This document shows, piece after piece, positions 60,571-64,000 of a stretch of 64,000 nucleotides of DNA; position 1 is the stretch's first letter; the number at the start of each line of letters is the position of its first letter. Made by a program: the position numbers and the translations under genes. The notes below the pieces were generated by a model that saw only the letters and a program-made list of their open reading frames with translations, had not been told where the DNA came from and made no database searches. Source of the stretch: Lacrimispora sphenoides (GTDB taxonomy: Bacteria > Bacillota > Clostridia > Lachnospirales > Lachnospiraceae); the NCBI RefSeq assembly GCF_900105215.1, contig NZ_FOIP01000002.1:682001-746000 (forward strand), written 5' to 3'.

Positions 60571-60588
60571 TTAAGATGGTGTTAAGAT
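60571..60588 (+). promoter_or_regulatory. Direct repeat TTAAGAT with 11-bp period
   Basis: TTAAGAT at 60571-60577 and again at 60582-60588, exactly 11 bases apart, the spacing bound by OmpR/PhoB-type response regulators. It lies 68-85 bases before the small membrane peptide gene. Confidence 0.45.
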
Positions 60589-60655
60589 TATCATTTTCCT
60601 ATTCCTTTTATTGGTAATTTTCACTAAAATGGAGACAGAAAAGGAGGGGTGATAT

Positions 60656-60799
60656 ATGAATGCCGTTATTATTTTATTGATTGTTGTTTATGCAATCATA
60701 GGTGGGTTGTCCACTCTGTATCTGTTTTTTAGTATGCCTGCTGTTATTATATGGAAGTTTTACAGGAAGTTTAAATATAACATATCCTTAATGGATTGA
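60656..60799 (+). CDS. 47-residue single-pass membrane peptide
   Basis: The ATG at 60656 follows AAAAGGAGGGGTGATAT, a near-perfect ribosome binding site; the stop is TGA 60797-60799. The first 33 residues are one long hydrophobic segment (VIILLIVVYAIIGGLSTLYL and on), then a basic tail (WKFYRKFKYNISLMD). Too short for standard gene finders. No family recognised; it might be a regulator or subunit of a membrane complex. A direct repeat upstream and a hairpin downstream support a real transcription unit. Confidence 0.65.
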   Translation: MNAVIILLIVVYAIIGGLSTLYLFFSMPAVIIWKFYRKFKYNISLMD

Positions 60800-60803
60800 G
60801 CGA

Positions 60804-60873
60804 CGCATAAAATCCGAATCTTAAAGGGTGTCCCTGAACTATGGTTTTCAAAGAAGGGGGCACCCTTATGCGT
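60804..60873. terminator. Nested hairpin between the small peptide and the Csp gene
   Basis: Inner stem AAGGGTG (60824-60830) / CACCCTT (60861-60867), extended by CGCATAA / TTATGCG on the outside as an alternative. Lies between convergent genes ending at 60799 and 60956. Confidence 0.5.
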
Positions 60874-60955
60874 ATCAAACTGCCGGATCTTGCCCGATGG
60901 TTTATTTCGTGATCCGGAATACAGAGGCTGACTTATGCCGGCCCTGGCAGACAGA

Positions 60956-62629
60956 TTATACATTGGTAAGCCTGCGAAACAGATTGTTTACATCCAACTG
61001 GCCATATCCCCATATGTTGTTTGGAAAAACATTAGCCCCTTCCCGCCGGCCCCCTCTTATAATCAGTCGGTTGACATCGTATCCGGTCATGGAAGTATAA
61101 TTTCCTCTGGAAATGCCCCATTCCAGGATCATGGCAATGGCGCCGGCCGTATGTGCGGCTGCAGCCCCTGTTCCGGTAATGGATCCATACTGATTCCTGG
61201 GGAGGGCACAAGGAAGCTCGTAGCCAGGGGCGGCGATATCTGGTTTGACCTGCCCGCTTCTTGTATAGCCTCTGCTTGATTCTAAGAGTATGCTGTCATT
61301 AAACTGGTTATAGGCAGTGACCGTCAGCTGATGGAGACCATTGCCGGGAGACGTTATAGTGGTATCCGGATTCGGGTTAAGAAAAAAGGTTTCATTTGAA
61401 AGAAGATTTCCGGAAGGCAGCCAGGAGTGAAAGGATATGGGCTCATTATCAATGCTTTGAATCCGGATGCTCCAGACTCCGGGAAGGGCATCCCTAAAAC
61501 GCAGCAATATGAGCTGGTCCCCGGTTTCCTCTTCAAATATAAAATTATTCACCCAGAGCACACTTGGGGTAAAAATGAAGTTAAACATTCTGCAGGATCC
61601 AATGGTGGGATAAATCAGCTGAGTGGATTCCCGGTTTGGCGTGGAAATATCAACGGCGAACCGTCCAAGAGCGTAAGGCCATATTTCCATGGAAAACATT
61701 TTATCCCTTTCTCCTACGCGTAATTCAAAGTCATTGTAAAAGGGCGGCTCTTTTGTGTTGTTAAAGTAATGCCTGCGATCATTTCCTTCATTCCCTGCTG
61801 AAACAGAAAGGCCGATGCCGGGAAGTCTTCCCAGGTAGTTTAGGTAATTACTGAGCGCGCCGCTGCCGTCATGCCCGCCGCTGCTGCTGCCAAGGGCGAT
61901 GCATATAACCACAGGACGGCTTACACTTTGCGCAAAGGAAATTAAATAGCGTATTCCAAGTATTATATCGGATTCCTGAAAACACACGGTGTCATTCGGT
62001 ACAAAAAAGATTTCCTTTAGATTTTGTTTTGCGTCTTTCAGCTTTACAACCACCAGTTCGGATTCCGGAACAATGCCGGAAAAGGTACCTTCGGCATTTG
62101 GTTTGCCGGCGATTACGCTGGCAATTGATGTGCCATGGCCGTTGGTGTCGACGGAAGGTACAATGGATAAGGGGTTATCTGATTTCAGGGCCAGATTGAT
62201 AATTTCCTTTCTATATTCAGTACCAAATGTGAAACCCTCAGGAATAGGACCGTTCTGTATGGATTGGTCCCAGATGGAAAGGATTCTGGTGGTGTCATCA
62301 TTATATAGAAAGGCCTGATGCTGGTAATCAATCCCGGTATCTATGACTCCAACGATGATTCCCTGCCCAAACAGGCCTAAAAAAGGATTTCTCTGAACCG
62401 TGCCGATTCCTGATTTTTCAATGCTGATAGTGGAAGTCGGCGCATAGAGAGTCGGAAAGTTGTGATAAGGATAAACGCCCAGGTTGCAGGGATCTGAGTT
62501 TGTCTTAAGAATATGAACTAAAGAGTTCCTGAAATTCAGCGTAGTAATGTTGTCCCCGGTATCATACATGGGGATTGAAACATTGTTGATCATAAGGTCA
62601 TAGTAGTCATTGTCCAGAACTTTTTCCAA
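60956..62629 (-). CDS. Csp-like subtilase with catalytic Ser replaced by Gly
   Basis: 557 residues. A TTG start at 62629 follows CTGGAGGCTGAAAT. The fold is that of the clostridial germination subtilases CspA/B/C: N-terminal prodomain (residues 1-85), catalytic Asp in VGVIDTGIDYQHQ (D97), His in NGHGTSIASVIAG (H165), oxyanion Asn in SAGNEGND, a jelly-roll insertion (about 300-450) and SGQVKPDIAAPG. At the Ser position the sequence reads ITGTGAAAAHTAG instead of GTSxAxxxxAG, codon GGG, so residue 488 is Gly. The protein should be inactive as a protease. From memory, C. difficile CspC also has Gly (G485) at this position and works as a pseudoprotease in germinant sensing. No other csp gene is adjacent. 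Confidence 0.88.
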   Translation of the reverse strand: MEKVLDNDYYDLMINNVSIPMYDTGDNITTLNFRNSLVHILKTNSDPCNLGVYPYHNFPTLYAPTSTISIEKSGIGTVQRNPFLGLFGQGIIVGVIDTGIDYQHQAFLYNDDTTRILSIWDQSIQNGPIPEGFTFGTEYRKEIINLALKSDNPLSIVPSVDTNGHGTSIASVIAGKPNAEGTFSGIVPESELVVVKLKDAKQNLKEIFFVPNDTVCFQESDIILGIRYLISFAQSVSRPVVICIALGSSSGGHDGSGALSNYLNYLGRLPGIGLSVSAGNEGNDRRHYFNNTKEPPFYNDFELRVGERDKMFSMEIWPYALGRFAVDISTPNRESTQLIYPTIGSCRMFNFIFTPSVLWVNNFIFEEETGDQLILLRFRDALPGVWSIRIQSIDNEPISFHSWLPSGNLLSNETFFLNPNPDTTITSPGNGLHQLTVTAYNQFNDSILLESSRGYTRSGQVKPDIAAPGYELPCALPRNQYGSITGTGAAAAHTAGAIAMILEWGISRGNYTSMTGYDVNRLIIRGGRREGANVFPNNIWGYGQLDVNNLFRRLTNV

Positions 62630-62663
62630 ATTTCAGCCTCCAGGTCTGATTCAAAAGGAGCAT

Positions 62664-62801
62664 TTGTTTTATATTATGCAGCAGGAGTGCTATTATGAGC
62701 AGCATAGAGGTTTGTTTTATCCTGGATCTGATAAAGATTTTGACAATGTGCTTGTCTATCCTGCCGATTGCCGGCGGCAGGATTATCCCAGTATTCCATA
62801 A
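62664..62801 (+). CDS. Possible 45-residue protein divergent from the Csp gene
   Basis: TTG at 62664 lies 3-4 bases after AAAAGGAG; an in-frame ATG at 62676 is the alternative, 16 bases after it. The product (CYYEQHRGLFYPGSDKDFDN, then VYPADCRRQDYPSIP) has a balanced, coding-like composition with aromatic and Pro residues but no recognised family. It starts 35 bases from the divergent csp start. Weakly supported. The following 62802-62908 is AT-rich and empty. Confidence 0.3.
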   Translation: MFYIMQQECYYEQHRGLFYPGSDKDFDNVLVYPADCRRQDYPSIP

Positions 62802-62908
62802 ATAGCAGAACCCTTGCAGATACTAAGGAAGGGGCTGAAAAAGGGGACCGGTTTGGCAGAGGAATTAGCAGAAATTATAAAATAAAATGATAAAATATCT
62901 ATAATAGA

Positions 62909-62939
62909 TTGACAAATATAGCAAAGCAGGTAATATAAT
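62909..62939 (+). promoter_or_regulatory. Promoter of the rubredoxin-like gene
   Basis: TTGACA (62909-62914) and TAATATAAT (62931-62939); the spacing is 16 to TAATAT or 19 to TATAAT. Confidence 0.65.
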
Positions 62940-62985
62940 ATTCATTAGGTATTAAAATTATCTTTAACTAAGGAGGTATATTATT

Positions 62986-63318
62986 ATGAAGTTATTTAGA
63001 TGTACAGTATGTGGCTATGTTTATGAAGGAGAGGCTGCACCGGAAAAATGTCCAAAGTGTAAAATGGGTGCTGAGAAATTCGAAGAGCTTAGTGAAGAAG
63101 ATGCGGAGAAAATATATCGTTCTGACCGTACCAATGCCATTCATATGGAAATCATCACGTTAGCAGAAAAAATCATCTCATTAAGCAAGGAAGGAATTGA
63201 GGATAATTTAGATCCTAAATGTGTATCCGCTTTCACCCAGGCAAAGGATGAAGCATGGGTAATTAAACAAAGATCAAAAACAGAACTTGCAGGACATATG
63301 AAATTGGGTAAATACTAA
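62986..63318 (+). CDS. Rubredoxin-like protein with helical C-terminus
   Basis: 110 residues. The ATG follows AAGGAGGTATATTATT. The N-terminal 35 residues are a short-spaced rubredoxin site, [10 protein letters not shown] then [11 protein letters not shown], as in the C-terminal domain of rubrerythrin, binding one iron with four Cys. The rest is helical ([40 protein letters not shown]) but lacks the ExxH pairs of a di-iron site. Probably an electron carrier or stress-related iron protein. Closed by a strong terminator. Confidence 0.87.
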   Translation: MKLFRCTVCGYVYEGEAAPEKCPKCKMGAEKFEELSEEDAEKIYRSDRTNAIHMEIITLAEKIISLSKEGIEDNLDPKCVSAFTQAKDEAWVIKQRSKTELAGHMKLGKY

Positions 63319-63361
63319 TTGCGATAAAAGTGCCTCGGCAAGAAATATTTTAATGTTCATG

Positions 63362-63409
63362 AAAAAACACCGGGAATTCTTGTAATTACAAGGAAATCCG
63401 GTGTTTTTT
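63362..63409. terminator. Terminator after the rubredoxin-like gene
   Basis: AAAAAACACCGG / CCGGTGTTTTTT with an inner CTTGTAATTACAAG palindrome; usable in both directions. Confidence 0.9.
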
Positions 63410-63506
63410 GCTTTTTTGCGGGAACCGGGAAACGATGGGGCACTGTCGTTGCCTATGTAATACTTTTACAGTCCTGGTTTAATGTTATCTAATTTTAAAC
63501 TATATA

Positions 63507-63535
63507 TTGATAGTTCGCGGTTTTTTAGATAAAAT
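63507..63535 (+). promoter_or_regulatory. Promoter of the 3'-terminal GNAT gene
   Basis: TTGATA (63507-63512), 17-base spacer, TAAAAT (63530-63535), about 55 bases before the start codon. Confidence 0.6.
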
Positions 63536-63590
63536 TATACTGTAGCAAGAGTTTGAATTACTTATTAATTCTATAATGGGAGGAGCAGGT

Positions 63591-64000
63591 ATGGTTTATT
63601 ACTTAGATGAAGAGGTTCTAATAAGAACAATGATTGAATCCGACCCTAAAGTTATTTGTAAGGAAGAAATAGCACAAGGGTGGCAGGCAAATGAAGAGAA
63701 GTATTTGAAGAGGTTGGCGGATAATGCTGCTGGTAAATCCATTGCACTTGTTGCGGAATATAAAGGTAACGTTGCTGGATATATCAATGTATATATCAAT
63801 GCTTTATGGGGCTCTTTTGCAAAGATGGGATATTGTGAAATTGTTGATTTTGGTGTATTAGAAAAATACCGTTGCTATGGAATAGGTTCTAAACTTATGG
63901 ACGCTGCTGAAAAAATTGCTTCAGAATATTCGGATACCGTTTATCTTGGTGTAGGCTTACACAGCGGATATGGCAGCGCTCAAAGAATGTACCATAAGCG
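63591..64000 (+). CDS. GNAT-family acetyltransferase, 3' end outside window
   Basis: The frame is open from the ATG at 63591, which follows ATGGGAGGAGCAGGT, to the window end; 136 residues are visible. Sequence features: IRTMIESDPKVICKEEIAQG, KSIALVAEYKGNVAGYINVY, then the acetyl-CoA motif FGVLEKYRCYGIGSKLMDAA (RxxGIG-type). The last visible part, YLGVGLHSGYGSAQRMYHKR, is motif B. Acceptor unknown. Confidence 0.85.
   Translation, partial: MVYYLDEEVLIRTMIESDPKVICKEEIAQGWQANEEKYLKRLADNAAGKSIALVAEYKGNVAGYINVYINALWGSFAKMGYCEIVDFGVLEKYRCYGIGSKLMDAAEKIASEYSDTVYLGVGLHSGYGSAQRMYHK

Noticed and set aside
60828..61279. Plus-strand open frames at the end of the Csp gene
   Set aside because: Shadows of the subtilase C-terminus; no start signals.
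1..64000. tRNA, rRNA, CRISPR or insertion sequence
   Set aside because: No conserved tRNA arms, rRNA segments, regular spacer repeats or transposase motifs were noticed on reading; a dedicated scan was not possible.

Overview
The window looks like a chromosomal segment of a low-to-mid GC, anaerobic, spore-forming Firmicute, most likely a Lachnospiraceae member of the Clostridium XIVa / Lacrimispora-Hungatella type. Pointers are strong AGGAGG ribosome binding sites, many Rho-independent terminators, an alpha/beta-type spore protein (58641-58826), a Csp-like germination subtilase (60956-62629), class B sortase, many PTS/ABC sugar systems, AgrC-like and KdpD-like kinases, and a two-subunit glycine decarboxylase under a glycine riboswitch. 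The species assignment is inference from gene content only. I saw no rRNA, tRNA, CRISPR array, insertion sequence or prophage.

Layout. 1-5762: a surface-protein cluster (beta-helix protein cut by the window edge, membrane-anchored protein, sortase B, cyclophilin lipoprotein, second lipoprotein sharing a domain with the membrane-anchored protein). 5915-14449: a PTS-centred catabolic cluster (HPr paralogue with structured leader, MupG-like protein, PRD regulator, IIA, IIB, IIC, GrdB-related protein, glycosylasparaginase-like amidohydrolase, M20 dipeptidase) with two matching palindromes upstream of its two promoters. 14572-18854: a sulfur cluster with a divergent LysR regulator and a YeeE/YedE transporter split around a TusA gene, then a thioredoxin reductase fused to a CxxC-less thioredoxin domain. 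19376-23877: a heterodimeric ABC exporter and an AraC regulator. 24047-27322: small metal/redox-related genes, a GGDEF remnant and an AgrC-like kinase.

27553-34547: complete glycine cleavage operon (riboswitch, gcvT, gcvH, gcvPA, gcvPB, lplA, lpdA). 34805-36818: C45-type amidohydrolase plus AraC/GyrI regulator. 36944-43654: fucose-type catabolism (AraC regulator, isomerase, kinase, aldolase, mutarotase) followed by a beta-propeller glycosidase. 43704-51663: nitroreductase, OadB-like sodium pump subunit, KdpD/E-like two-component pair, a small hydrophilic protein, flavodoxin-ferredoxin protein, GNAT protein and an APC permease. 52006-58315: a sugar ABC importer with GH2 glycosidase and ArsR-type regulator, with two identical perfect palindromes around its promoter. 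58435-64000: sporulation and small regulatory/redox genes, a 47-residue membrane peptide, the catalytically defective Csp-like subtilase, a rubredoxin-like protein and a GNAT gene running off the end.

The most distinctive items are the PTS/amidohydrolase/dipeptidase cluster with its paired activator-type palindromes, the split transporter-TusA arrangement, the sortase cluster with a duplicated domain, and the Csp protein whose catalytic Ser is Gly. Start codons were moved from the longest reading frame wherever a ribosome binding site, signal peptide or family start decided it.
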